Shown here: positions 47,865-59,435 of the stretch, one piece after another | Layout of the letters: each line of letters starts with the position of its first letter | How positions within the stretch are numbered: the first letter of the stretch is position 1 | Assembly: GCF_003075375.1 (NCBI RefSeq) | Contig: NZ_QDFT01000017.1 | Coordinates: 18 to 64,017, forward strand | Direction of reading: 5' to 3' | Origin: Microbacterium testaceum | GTDB taxonomy: Bacteria > Actinomycetota > Actinomycetes > Actinomycetales > Microbacteriaceae | Length of the DNA stretch: 64,000 nucleotides | Notes under the pieces: generated by a model | Seen by the model: only the letters and a program-made list of their open reading frames with translations | What the model was told of the DNA's origin: nothing | Databases searched by the model: none | Position numbers and translations under genes: made by a program

Positions 47865-49262
47865 TCAGTCCGTCCCGCGGATCCCCGCGGTCGACGCGAT
47901 CACGGGGCGCATCTTCTTCTCGAGCGCTTCGAAGAACATCGACAGGGGGAACTCGTCGTCCATCACCGCGTCGGTGTAGCCCTTCGGCAGACCCGCGAGA
48001 ACCTCGTCCGGCAGGCCCCGCGCCCACACCGAGGCGGGGTGCGGGGTGACGACCGCGCGCACCAGGTCGTACGCGGCGAGCCAGTGCGCCGTCTTGGGGC
48101 GGTCGATCGAGCGCCAGTAGAGCTCGTCGATCGCGTCGGCCAGGGCGACGACCGCGGCGGGAACCTCGTCCCAGTCGAAGGCGAGCGAGGTGTCGGTCCA
48201 GTGCAGGACGCGGCGCTGGTGCAGCCACGCGAACAGCAGCTGCCCGCCCAGTCCGTCGTAGTTGCGCACGCGCGAACCCGTGATGGCGAAGCGGAAGATG
48301 CGGTCGAAGATCACCGCGTACTGCACCAGCTCGGCGTGCTGGAGCATCTCGCGCTCGGCGTCGTCGAGGTCGTCGCGCGCCGACAGGCGCGCTTGCAGCG
48401 ACACGCACTCGCGGAACGCCGTCAGGTCGCAGCGCAGTTCCTCGAGCGAGTAGAGGAAGAACGGCATCCGCTGCTTGATCATGAACGGGTCGAAGGGCAG
48501 GTCGCCGCGCATGTGGGTGCGGTCGTGGATGAGATCCCACATCACGAACGTCTGCTCGGTCAGCGCCTGGTCGTCGAGCATGCGGGCGGCAGCGGCGGGA
48601 AGCTCGAGCTTGGTGATCTCAGCGGCGGCGCCGGTGACGCGGCGGTAGCGGGCGGCCTCGCGGTCCTGGAAGATCGCACCCCACGTGAAGGACGGGATCT
48701 CGCGCATCGCGACGGTCTCGGGGAACAGCACCGCGGAGTTGGTGTCGTAGCCCGAGGTGAAGTCGATCAGGCGCAGCGAGACGAACAGCCGGTTGGTGTA
48801 CTCGGTCTCGAGGCGGGCGATGAACTCGGGCCAGATCGCCTCGACCAGCACGGCCTCGACGTGCCGCTCGCTCGAGCCGTTCTGCGTGTACATGGGGAAC
48901 ACGACGAGGTGACGGATGCCGTCGACCCGGTGCTCCTGGGGCTGGAAGGCGACCAGCGAGTCGAGGAAGTCGGGGACGCCCAGGCCCTCGGCGCTCCAGC
49001 GACGGAAGTCGGCGATCGAGGCGGTCAGGTATGCCGCGTCGTGGGGGAAGAGCGGAGCGAGGGCGTCGATGGCCTCGATGATGTCGGCGATCGGGCCGGC
49101 GGCCGCGGCGGTGTCGTCGATCGAGCCGTCCTTGGCCTGGAGGGGCTGGAGGGCGGTGGCGGCGGCCTTGAGCTGGGCCCAGGCGGGGGTGAGCTCGGCC
49201 TCGTCGGCGCCGCGGCCGTCGAGCAGATCACGGGTGGCGCGGATGGTCGTCGCGGTGGTCAT
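47865..49262 (-). CDS. DUF6421 family protein
   Basis: 465 residues, cytoplasmic, highly ordered with no gaps in its family pattern. Conserved-looking centre: MWDLIHDRTHMRGD (about 238-251), then PFFLYSLEELRCDLTAFRE. His-x3-His with nearby Glu residues could be a metal site; this is my inference. Function unknown. GGAGG precedes the ATG. First gene of the DUF6421-SDR operon, divergent from Lrp, with an Lrp-like inverted repeat between. Confidence 0.8.
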   Translation of the reverse strand: MTTATTIRATRDLLDGRGADEAELTPAWAQLKAAATALQPLQAKDGSIDDTAAAAGPIADIIEAIDALAPLFPHDAAYLTASIADFRRWSAEGLGVPDFLDSLVAFQPQEHRVDGIRHLVVFPMYTQNGSSERHVEAVLVEAIWPEFIARLETEYTNRLFVSLRLIDFTSGYDTNSAVLFPETVAMREIPSFTWGAIFQDREAARYRRVTGAAAEITKLELPAAAARMLDDQALTEQTFVMWDLIHDRTHMRGDLPFDPFMIKQRMPFFLYSLEELRCDLTAFRECVSLQARLSARDDLDDAEREMLQHAELVQYAVIFDRIFRFAITGSRVRNYDGLGGQLLFAWLHQRRVLHWTDTSLAFDWDEVPAAVVALADAIDELYWRSIDRPKTAHWLAAYDLVRAVVTPHPASVWARGLPDEVLAGLPKGYTDAVMDDEFPLSMFFEALEKKMRPVIASTAGIRGTD

Positions 49263-49282
49263 GGCATCCTCCGATCAGGGCT

Positions 49283-49324
49283 GTAAATATTCCTGCCGAG
49301 TAGCGATGCTAACGGAAAACTTAC
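49283..49324. promoter_or_regulatory. Lrp-type operator between DUF6421 and Lrp genes
   Basis: Inverted repeat GTAAATATTCC (49283-49293) and GGAAAACTTAC (49314-49324), 9 of 11 bases matching. Centre-to-centre spacing is 31 bases, three helical turns, in the most AT-rich stretch of this region. It fits cooperative binding by Lrp/AsnC dimers and would control both divergent genes. Confidence 0.65.
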
Positions 49325-49370
49325 GGAGTCCGCCAGTGTCGTCCGGCGGCCGCCTGCTACTGTCGAGCGC

Positions 49371-49859
49371 ATGACCGAGGCCTCCGCTGTTCCGCCGCGC
49401 CTCGACGACGCCGTGGACGCCGCCATCGTGCGCGAGATCTCGCTCGACGCGCGCGCGACGCTGTCCCACCTGTCCGAACGGGTGGGGCTGTCGGTGTCGG
49501 CCGTGCAATCCCGCCTGCGTCGCCTCGAGGCGCGCGGAATCGTGCAGGGATACCGTCCGATCCTCGATGCCGAGGCCCTGGGGCGCCCGCTCGCCGCGTT
49601 CGTCGAGATCACCCCGCTCGACCCCGCCCAGCCCGACAACGCCCCCGAACTGCTCGCCCACCTCACGGCCATCGAGGCCTGTCACTCGATCGCGGGTGAC
49701 TCGGCCTACATGCTGTTCGTCCGCGTGCCGACGCCGCGCGATCTCGAATCGCTGATCCGCGACATCCGCGCCGCGGCGCAGGTGAACACCCGCACCACGG
49801 TCGTCCTGCAGACCTTCTTCGAGGCGCGACCGATCGAACCGGCCGCGTTCCCCGCCTGA
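49371..49859 (+). CDS. Lrp/AsnC-family transcriptional regulator
   Basis: 162 residues. N-terminal HTH with LDDAVDAAIVREISLDARATLSHLSERVGLSVSAVQSRLRRLEARGIVQGY (about 10-60), then the RAM ligand domain with AFVEI and GDSAYMLFVRV. It senses an amino acid or related metabolite. Leaderless (TACTGT 7 nt before the ATG). Divergent from the DUF6421-SDR operon, which it probably regulates. Converges with the SRPBCC gene, 11 bases between stops. Confidence 0.9.
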   Translation: MTEASAVPPRLDDAVDAAIVREISLDARATLSHLSERVGLSVSAVQSRLRRLEARGIVQGYRPILDAEALGRPLAAFVEITPLDPAQPDNAPELLAHLTAIEACHSIAGDSAYMLFVRVPTPRDLESLIRDIRAAAQVNTRTTVVLQTFFEARPIEPAAFPA

Positions 49860-49870
49860 CGCGGCGCGCG

Positions 49871-50371
49871 TCAGGCGGCGTCGTTCTCGGGGTTGTGCGC
49901 CCAGGTGGGCGCCAGGGCGCGGATCCGCGCCGCTCGCCACTGCCAGGTCGTCCACAGGCCGAGCCACAGCGCGGGTGCGGTCGCGCCGCCGATCGTCAGC
50001 CGCTCCCGCCACAGCGTCTTGCCGGGCTGTCCGGGCGCCTCCGACACGGCCATCTGGTGGTCCCAGACGTCCAGGCTCGACAGGGGACCGGTCAGCGGCA
50101 CGCCCCAGTCGCGGAACACCCGTACCCGTCCGTTCGCGTCGCGGGTTTCGCGGTCGGCGACCGAGATCAGCTGACGGCCGACGGGAACGAGCCCGGCGAC
50201 GCTCATCTGCACCGGCACGTCGTCGCCCGACTCGAAGGACGTCGGCATGGTGCCGAGCGCCTCGACGTCGAGGAGCGGGCCGTACAGTTCCGCCACGGCG
50301 CGCGGCGAGTGCAGGGCGCGCCAGGCGGCGTCCGGGTCGCAGTCGATCACGAACTTGAGCAGGATGCGCAT
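49871..50371 (-). CDS. SRPBCC-like (START-fold) protein
   Basis: 166 residues. An opening beta strand MRILLKFVIDCDPDAAWRALHSP and the later helix resemble SRPBCC/polyketide-cyclase-type lipid-binding folds. Ligand unknown. CACGAT ends 7 nt before the ATG, a weak leaderless signature. Confidence 0.6.
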   Translation of the reverse strand: MRILLKFVIDCDPDAAWRALHSPRAVAELYGPLLDVEALGTMPTSFESGDDVPVQMSVAGLVPVGRQLISVADRETRDANGRVRVFRDWGVPLTGPLSSLDVWDHQMAVSEAPGQPGKTLWRERLTIGGATAPALWLGLWTTWQWRAARIRALAPTWAHNPENDAA

Positions 50372-50456
50372 GACCTCGATCGTGCCGCATCCGCACCTCG
50401 AGCGAGCACGGCTTGACGAAGACGGCGGCGCCGCACGCTCGTCCTAGGCTCGAGGG

Positions 50457-51080
50457 ATGCCGAACACCGCCGCTTACGCGCAGTCCGACTATCAGGTGCG
50501 ACTGGACTGGGGCGGCGCGGGGCTCGAACGCCTCGCGCCCGCGCACATCGTCGTCGTGGTCCAGACGCTCGGTCTGACGGCGCGAGCCCTCTCGGCGTGC
50601 GAGCGCGGAGGGGTCCTCGATCTCGCCCCGGGCGCGGGCGCGGACCTCGCGCGCGCGGCCGCGGGCGCCGGCGCGCACGTCGTCGTCGGGGGGCTGCGCA
50701 ACGCCGCGGCGGTGGCGGCGCACGTGCTCGACCGTCAGCGCGCGCGGGGGGAGCGGACGAGCATCTCGATCCTCGCCGTGGGGGCCCCCGAGGATCCGGG
50801 AACGGATGCCACCCGCTTCGCCGTCGACGACCTGCTCGGCGCCGGGGCCGTCATCGCGGCGCTCGGCGATCTCGGCATCGACCACGCCTCGCCCGAGGCC
50901 GCGGTCGCGGGCGAGGGATTCCGCGCGCTCGGCGGTGCCGTGCGTCACCTGCTCACGGCCAGCGGTGCGGGCCGGGCGCTCGCGGCCGAGGGCGGACGCG
51001 ACGACGTCCTGGTCGCCGCGACGCGCGATGCGGCATCCGTGGTCCCGGTCCTCGACGGCGACGTCTTCCGCGCGGCCTGA
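50457..51080 (+). CDS. 2-phosphosulfolactate phosphatase-like (ComB) protein
   Basis: 207 residues. Resembles ComB family proteins, which dephosphorylate 2-phosphosulfolactate in coenzyme M synthesis in archaea; the bacterial role is uncertain and no other com genes are nearby. Family features: the N-terminal QSDYQVRLDW strand, VVVGGLRNAAAVAAHVL, and the GAVIAALGDLGIDHASPEA segment. Leaderless: TAGGCT ends 6 nt before the ATG. Confidence 0.65.
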   Translation: MPNTAAYAQSDYQVRLDWGGAGLERLAPAHIVVVVQTLGLTARALSACERGGVLDLAPGAGADLARAAAGAGAHVVVGGLRNAAAVAAHVLDRQRARGERTSISILAVGAPEDPGTDATRFAVDDLLGAGAVIAALGDLGIDHASPEAAVAGEGFRALGGAVRHLLTASGAGRALAAEGGRDDVLVAATRDAASVVPVLDGDVFRAA

Positions 51081-51114
51081 CTCCGCGCCTCCGGCCGTTT
51101 CGGACGCCCGCCCC

Positions 51115-51224
51115 CACCGCGTCATGCACCCGCCGCGGCCGGTCTGTTCGTGGAACGGGGCGTGCGCCTCACCGCGTCATGCACCCACCGCGGGCTGCCC
51201 GCTCGCGGAACGGGGCGAGCGCCT
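51115..51224. repeat. 55-bp direct repeat, two units, ending at the SprT-like stop
   Basis: Units begin with CACCGCGTCATGCACC at 51115 and 51170 and share GGAACGGGGCG and GCGCCT near their ends. The third boundary falls at 51225, within the stop codon of the SprT-like gene. No coding role. Confidence 0.85.
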
Positions 51225-51712
51225 CACCGCGGCGTCGCCGCCGCCAGTCTCGTCGCGGGGCTGATGTCGCGACGCTCCCACGACAGGGCGAATCGCGGGT
51301 CGAACGAGGGGGCGCACCGCGCGCACGAGGTGGGGCGCGTCGCACGGCGGTGCCGGTACGCGATGTGGCCCGCGGGACACGTGCCCACCCAGGGGGCCAG
51401 CTCGTTCGCGGTCTCTCCGGCGTGGGTCGTGCCGCCGACGTAACCGAGGTCGCGGGCCGTGCGCTTCCACGCCGGGCCGTGCCCGGCGCCGACGCCCGCG
51501 AGCGCGTGCGCGACCTCGTGCAGGAGCGTCTGATGATTGGTGTCGTCGTCGTAGCGCGCGGCGAGGTAGCGCGAGACGCTGATGCGCTTGCGCCCGTAGT
51601 CGCACAGCCCCGCGCGCCGCTTGGCGTTGTCGAAGGCGAACGACCACGATGCGTCGAGGTGCAGGGCGATCAGCGCCTCGGCCCACGTGCGTACGCGCTG
51701 CAGTTCGGACAT
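51224..51712 (-). CDS. SprT-like zinc metalloprotease domain protein
   Basis: 162 residues. The SprT/Spartan core has HExxH in LLHEVAHAL (about 65-73) and the preceding RISVSRYLA strand; a CPAGH...SCARC pair at the end could be a zinc ribbon. Relatives cleave DNA-protein crosslinks; the bacterial SprT role is less clear. The ATG at 51712 was chosen over a longer frame because TAGGAT ends 7 nt before it. Its promoter carries TGTCGG at the damage spacing, which fits a repair role. Confidence 0.85.
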   Translation of the reverse strand: MSELQRVRTWAEALIALHLDASWSFAFDNAKRRAGLCDYGRKRISVSRYLAARYDDDTNHQTLLHEVAHALAGVGAGHGPAWKRTARDLGYVGGTTHAGETANELAPWVGTCPAGHIAYRHRRATRPTSCARCAPSFDPRFALSWERRDISPATRLAAATPR

Positions 51713-51719
51713 GTCCGGG

Positions 51720-51742
51720 ATCCTAGGCGGGGGGTCCGACAC
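51720..51742 (-). promoter_or_regulatory. DNA-damage-type (PafBC-like) promoter of the SprT-like gene
   Basis: Minus strand: GTGTCGGAC, 8 bases, TAGGAT, 7 bases, ATG. Consensus core and -10 at the exact spacing. Confidence 0.65.
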
Positions 51743-52270
51743 TCAGCTCGCGACGACCTCGCGCGTGCGACGGCGGTCCGCCGCGTCGATGGCGAGCAGG
51801 GTCGACTCGAGCTGCTTGTCGGTGGCGCCGGCGTTCTGGCGCAGGAACAGCGCCTGCTTGAAGTCGCGACGCGCGGACTCGTAGTCGCCCTCGTCGTAGT
51901 GCACCTTGCCGCGGTGCTGCAGGGCGAAGGCGGCGATGCTCGCCCAGCCCTGACCCTCGGCCTCCTCGGCGCACATGGTCAGCTCCTGCTCGGCGGCGGC
52001 GTAGGCGCCGCGGCACTGCATGATCGTGGCGTGCAGGATGCGCGCGCGCAGCAGGTCGCGACGCGTCCCCGCCATGCGGGCCACGCGCACGGACTGCTCC
52101 GAGATCGACAGGGCCTCGTCGAAGCGGTCGAGCACCTTCAGCAGCCACACCCGCTCGAGAAGGGCGTGCAGACTGCGCTGCTCGCCGATCTCTTCGAGAC
52201 GCTCCGCGCACTCGCGAGAGTCGGTGACCTCGCGCAACGTGTCGGGGTCGTACCCGTGGATGTAGCTCAC
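51743..52270 (-). CDS. TPR-like helical repeat protein
   Basis: 175 residues, all-helical. Three or four 34-residue helix pairs can be read, e.g. LLRARILHATIMQCRGAYAAAEQELTMCAEEAEGQG and ALQHRGKVHYDEGDYESARRDFKQALFLRQ, typical tetratricopeptide repeats. No enzymatic domain; probably a scaffold. The GTG start at 52270 has GAGAGGAG upstream. The gene ends 30 bases before the SprT-like start on the same strand. Confidence 0.8.
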   Translation of the reverse strand: MSYIHGYDPDTLREVTDSRECAERLEEIGEQRSLHALLERVWLLKVLDRFDEALSISEQSVRVARMAGTRRDLLRARILHATIMQCRGAYAAAEQELTMCAEEAEGQGWASIAAFALQHRGKVHYDEGDYESARRDFKQALFLRQNAGATDKQLESTLLAIDAADRRRTREVVAS

Positions 52271-52364
52271 CGGCGCTCCTCTCGGTCCAGCAGGACTACC
52301 AGTGTGCGCCGCGCTCGGCCCGTCGGTCGACTCGCCACGCGGTCGAGGCCCGATCACGCTCGCG

Positions 52365-53231
52365 TCAGCGGTCGAAGATGGATGCCGAGGGCTTCGGCGA
52401 GGGGGTCGCGTCGCCGTCGACGGCGGGGCGGGATCCGCGGACGAACTCGTCGATCTCGCTGCCCTGCGCGACCTTCGCGGGGTGGGGGCCGGCCGCCATG
52501 AGACGGGGCAGCCATTCGACGGGGAGCGGGGCCGCGGAGGCGGCGACGACCAGGTTGCCGAAGCGGCGGCCCTTGAGCACCTGCACCTCGGCCAGGACGA
52601 TCACCTCGGGAAGCACCTCGCGTACGGTCGCGACCTGGCGGCGCGCGAAGGCGAGACCGGGCCCGTCCGAGACGTTGACCAGCAGCACGCCGTCCGGGGC
52701 GAGCAGGGCCGCCGCCTCGCGGTAGAACTCCACGGTGGTGAGGTGGGCGGGGGTCTGCGCCCCCGAGTAGACGTCACTGACGAGCAGGTCGACCGCGCCG
52801 GTGAGACCGGCCGGAAGCCGCGACAGGCCCGCGCGGGCATCGCCGATGCGGACCCGGATCGACGCACTGCGAGGCAGGGGGAGGTTCTCGCGCACGAGAT
52901 CCCACAGCGCCGGTTCCAGTTCGATGACCTGCTGGCGCGAGCCCGGACGCGTCGCCTCGACGTAGCGGGGAAGGGTGAGCGCGCCCGCGCCGAGGTGCAC
53001 GGCCGTCAGCGGCTGTCCCGGCATCCGCAGTCGATCGATCACGGCGCCCATGCGCGCGACGTACTCGAAATGCAGGTGGGTGGGGTCGTCGAGATCGACG
53101 TGCGATTGGGGCGTGCCGTCCACGACGAGCTCGGAACCCGAGACGAAACCCGACGGCGACACGCGCGCGAGCGTGCCGTCCGAGAGGCGCGCGGTGGGGG
53201 CGTCGTCGGGTTCGATGCGCATGCGTGCCAT
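52365..53231 (-). CDS. Spermidine-synthase-like methyltransferase-fold protein
   Basis: 288 residues. Rossmann-type core: VHLGAGALTLPRYVEATRPGSRQQVIELEPALWDL (about 78-112), IGDARAGLSRLP, LLVSDVYSGAQTP. This is the spermidine synthase/SAM-dependent fold; the aminopropyltransferase residues are not clearly kept, so a polyamine role is uncertain. No membrane segments, unlike the MFS-fused relatives. The ATG at 53231 lies 6 nt after TAGCGT; an internal ATG three codons later is less likely. Divergent from pxpA. Confidence 0.8.
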   Translation of the reverse strand: MARMRIEPDDAPTARLSDGTLARVSPSGFVSGSELVVDGTPQSHVDLDDPTHLHFEYVARMGAVIDRLRMPGQPLTAVHLGAGALTLPRYVEATRPGSRQQVIELEPALWDLVRENLPLPRSASIRVRIGDARAGLSRLPAGLTGAVDLLVSDVYSGAQTPAHLTTVEFYREAAALLAPDGVLLVNVSDGPGLAFARRQVATVREVLPEVIVLAEVQVLKGRRFGNLVVAASAAPLPVEWLPRLMAAGPHPAKVAQGSEIDEFVRGSRPAVDGDATPSPKPSASIFDR

Positions 53232-53312
53232 GGCTCCACGCTAGCCGGGCGCCCCGCAGGAGGGGTCCAGCCCGACCGGCGGACGCGGGCGGGGCGGCGG
53301 TACCGTGGCGAC

Positions 53313-54065
53313 ATGCGCGTGGACCTCAACGCCGACCTGGGCGAGACCGTCGACGGGATGCCGACCGCCGACGACGAGGCCCTGTTCGCCGTCGTCAGCA
53401 GCGCCAACGTCGCCTGCGGGGGCCACGCGGGCGACGAGAACTCGATGTGCGAGGCGGTCGCGCGGGCCGCGCGCTTCGGCGTGGCCGTGGGGGCGCATCC
53501 CTCGTACGACGACAGAGCGCACTTCGGTCGCGTGCGTCGCGACCCCGAGCCGCTCGCGCTCCGCGCCGACGTGTCGGCGCAGCTGTCCGCCCTCGTCGCC
53601 GCCGGCGCCGACGTCCGCTACGTCAAACCCCACGGCGCGCTCTATCACGCGGTCGTCGACGATGCGGATCAGGCATGGGCCGTCGTCGCCGCCGTCGCCG
53701 ATCTGTCGGCTGCGCTGGGGCGGCCTCTGCCGGTGCTCGGCCTTCCCGGAGCGATCACGGCGGCCGCGGCATCCGCGGGTCTGCCCTTCGTGCGCGAGGC
53801 GTTCCTCGACCGCGGGTACACCGCCGCCGGGGGGCTCGTCCCGCGCGGCGAGCCCGGGGCCCTGCTCGAGGACCCGGTCCACGTCGCCGAGCGGGCCGTC
53901 CGCCTCGTGCGCGACGGCGAGGTCGTCGCGATCGACGGCACGCTCGTCGCGGTCGACGCCGCGTCGCTGTGCCTGCACGGCGACAGCCCGGCCGCGGTCG
54001 CGATGGCGCGGGCGGTCCGGGCGGCCCTGGACGACGCGGGTGTCGAGGTCCGCGCGCCGTGGTGA
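53313..54065 (+). CDS. pxpA: 5-oxoprolinase subunit A (LamB/YcsF family)
   Basis: 250 residues. With PxpB and PxpC it converts 5-oxoproline to glutamate using ATP. Family hallmarks: N-terminal VDLNADLGE, SANVACGGHAGDE (about 30-42), GAHPSYDD and VKPHGALYH. Leaderless (TACCGT 6 nt before the ATG). It overlaps the next gene by four bases (GTGA), so the subunits are coupled. Confidence 0.92.
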   Translation: MRVDLNADLGETVDGMPTADDEALFAVVSSANVACGGHAGDENSMCEAVARAARFGVAVGAHPSYDDRAHFGRVRRDPEPLALRADVSAQLSALVAAGADVRYVKPHGALYHAVVDDADQAWAVVAAVADLSAALGRPLPVLGLPGAITAAAASAGLPFVREAFLDRGYTAAGGLVPRGEPGALLEDPVHVAERAVRLVRDGEVVAIDGTLVAVDAASLCLHGDSPAAVAMARAVRAALDDAGVEVRAPW

Positions 54066-55609
54066 CGCTGCGGGCGATGGGGGAGCGGGCGATCCTCGCG
54101 GAGGTCGCCGACCTCTCTTCCGTGCTCTCGCTGCACGCGGCGCTCGCCGCGGACCCGCCGCCCGGGATCGACGAGCTGGTCCCCGCCGCCCGGACGGTGC
54201 TCGTCGCCTTCGACCCCTCGCGCCTGAGCGCCCCCGCCGTGCGCGCATGGATCCGCGCCGCGGGGTCCGCGACCGCTCCGGCCGCGGCGCCCGGGCCGCT
54301 CGTCGAGATCCCCGCGCGCTACGACGGAGCCGACCTCACCGACACCGCCCAGCTGCTCGGCCTGACCGTCGCCCAGCTGGTGGCGCGGCACGCGGCCGCC
54401 GAGTGGACCGTGGCCTTCACGGGCTTCGCGCCGGGTTTCGCCTACCTGGTCAGTCCTGACTGGAGGTTCGACGTCCCGCGCCTGGCGGCGCCCCGCACGC
54501 GGGTGCCGGCGGGCGCCGTCGGCGTCGCGGGAGAGTTCACCGGCGCCTACCCCCGCGAGACGCCGGGCGGGTGGCGATTGCTCGCCACGACCGATGTCCG
54601 TCTCTTCGACCCGGATGCCGCCCGCCCCGTGCTGCTGCCCCCGCGCGCTCGCGTGCGGTTCGTTCCGTCGCGGGCGCTCGCCGCGGCGGCATCCCCTCCT
54701 CCCGTGTCGCGCGTCGCGTCGGGTGCTCGAGAAGAGCGGGTGGATGCCGTCCCCCCGGCCTCGCTGCGCATCCTCGCGCCGGGGGCCTCCGCCACGATCC
54801 AGGACCTCGGCCGTCCGCACCGCGCGGCGCTGGGGGTGGCGCGCTCGGGAGCCCTGGACCGTGGCGCCCTGCGCGTGGCGAACCGGCTCGTGGGCAATGC
54901 CGAGTCGGCCGCCGGCGTCGAGGTCGTGCTCGGCGGCCTGCGCGTGCGGGCCGAGCGCGACACGTGGGTCGCCGTCACCGGCGCGCTCGCCGATCTCCGG
55001 ATCGACGGCGTCCCCGTGCCCGCCTACGCCCCGGTGCGTCTGGCCGCGGGCGCCGAGCTGGACATCGGCGTGGCGCGCGCCGGGGTGCGTCTGTACCTGG
55101 GCGCGCGCGGGGGTGTGCTCTCGTCGCGCGTGCTGGGGTCCGCGGCATCCGATTCGCTGGCGGGGCTCGGGCGCGCGCCCCTCGCCGCCGGCGATGTGCT
55201 GAGCCTCGGTCGGCCCGCCGGTGCCGTGCCCGTCGTCGACGCGTTCCCGTGGACGGTGCCGCCCGCGCGCGTCGACGTCCCCGTCGGCGAGGGCCCGCGC
55301 GCCGACTGGTTCGCCCCCTCGGCGTGGTCGACCCTGACGCGCGCGAGCTGGACGGTGTCGTCGCGCGCCGACCGGGTCGGCATCCGGCTCGACGGACCGG
55401 TGCTGGATCGCCTCCGCCACCACGAGCTGCCGAGCGAGGCGATGCGCCCCGGCGCGATCCAGGTGCCCCCGCACGGTCGCCCCGTCGTCCTGCTGGCCGA
55501 CGGTCCGGTGACCGGTGGGTACCCCGTGATCGGTGTGGTTCCGGATGCCGCTCTCGATGCCCTCGCGCAGGCGCGTCCGGGTGATCTCGTGCGGTTCCGG
55601 GGCCGCTGA
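54062..55609 (+). CDS. Fused 5-oxoprolinase subunits B and C
   Basis: 515 residues. Residues 1-220 are PxpB (AHS1/KipI: GERAILAEV, VAFTGFAPGFAYL, PRTRVPAGAVGVAG, GGWRLLA) and residues 240-515 are PxpC (KipA/AHS2 carboxyltransferase-like: LRILAPGASATIQDLGRPHRAALGVARSGALD, LYLGARGG, PHGRPVVLLADGPVTGGYPVIG). The fusion replaces the usual two genes, giving a complete PxpABC with the upstream gene. The GTG start overlaps the pxpA stop. It ends before the rpoB leader. Confidence 0.92.
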   Translation: MTLRAMGERAILAEVADLSSVLSLHAALAADPPPGIDELVPAARTVLVAFDPSRLSAPAVRAWIRAAGSATAPAAAPGPLVEIPARYDGADLTDTAQLLGLTVAQLVARHAAAEWTVAFTGFAPGFAYLVSPDWRFDVPRLAAPRTRVPAGAVGVAGEFTGAYPRETPGGWRLLATTDVRLFDPDAARPVLLPPRARVRFVPSRALAAAASPPPVSRVASGAREERVDAVPPASLRILAPGASATIQDLGRPHRAALGVARSGALDRGALRVANRLVGNAESAAGVEVVLGGLRVRAERDTWVAVTGALADLRIDGVPVPAYAPVRLAAGAELDIGVARAGVRLYLGARGGVLSSRVLGSAASDSLAGLGRAPLAAGDVLSLGRPAGAVPVVDAFPWTVPPARVDVPVGEGPRADWFAPSAWSTLTRASWTVSSRADRVGIRLDGPVLDRLRHHELPSEAMRPGAIQVPPHGRPVVLLADGPVTGGYPVIGVVPDAALDALAQARPGDLVRFRGR

Positions 55610-55684
55610 CGCGGTCGGTCGGGGGAATGCCGGACGGGCGCACGCGGTTATACCGCAGGTCCGCAGACGCGTCAAGAATTGGAC

Positions 55685-55713
55685 TGGACACGGCGAGTCC
55701 TCCCGCGTATGCT
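55685..55713 (+). promoter_or_regulatory. Probable rpoB promoter
   Basis: TGGACA (-35) and TATGCT (-10) are separated by 17 bases, a near-consensus housekeeping promoter. Transcription would start about 160 bases before the rpoB start codon, leaving a long leader with no readable gene. A short AGCCC/GGGCT hairpin lies just before the ribosome binding site. Confidence 0.65.
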
Positions 55714-55881
55714 TGGACTTTGCGCTCCTCGATTCCCCCTGCCCTCATATGGTGGTCGGCTGAGCCTGTCCGTCCCCGCTTCACCGCGGCGTGCGACGAG
55801 CAGGTTTTCGGGGCAGGAACGCACTCCACCTGACGACAAGGAATCACGAGCCCCTCGCCCGGGCTTCTGGAGGTTATTCCC

Positions 55882-59379
<3,498 letters not shown>

Positions 59380-59435
59380 GCTTTCAGCTCAGCGACCCAG
59401 CTCAGATTTCAGAGAATTCCGACACAGGAGAACCA

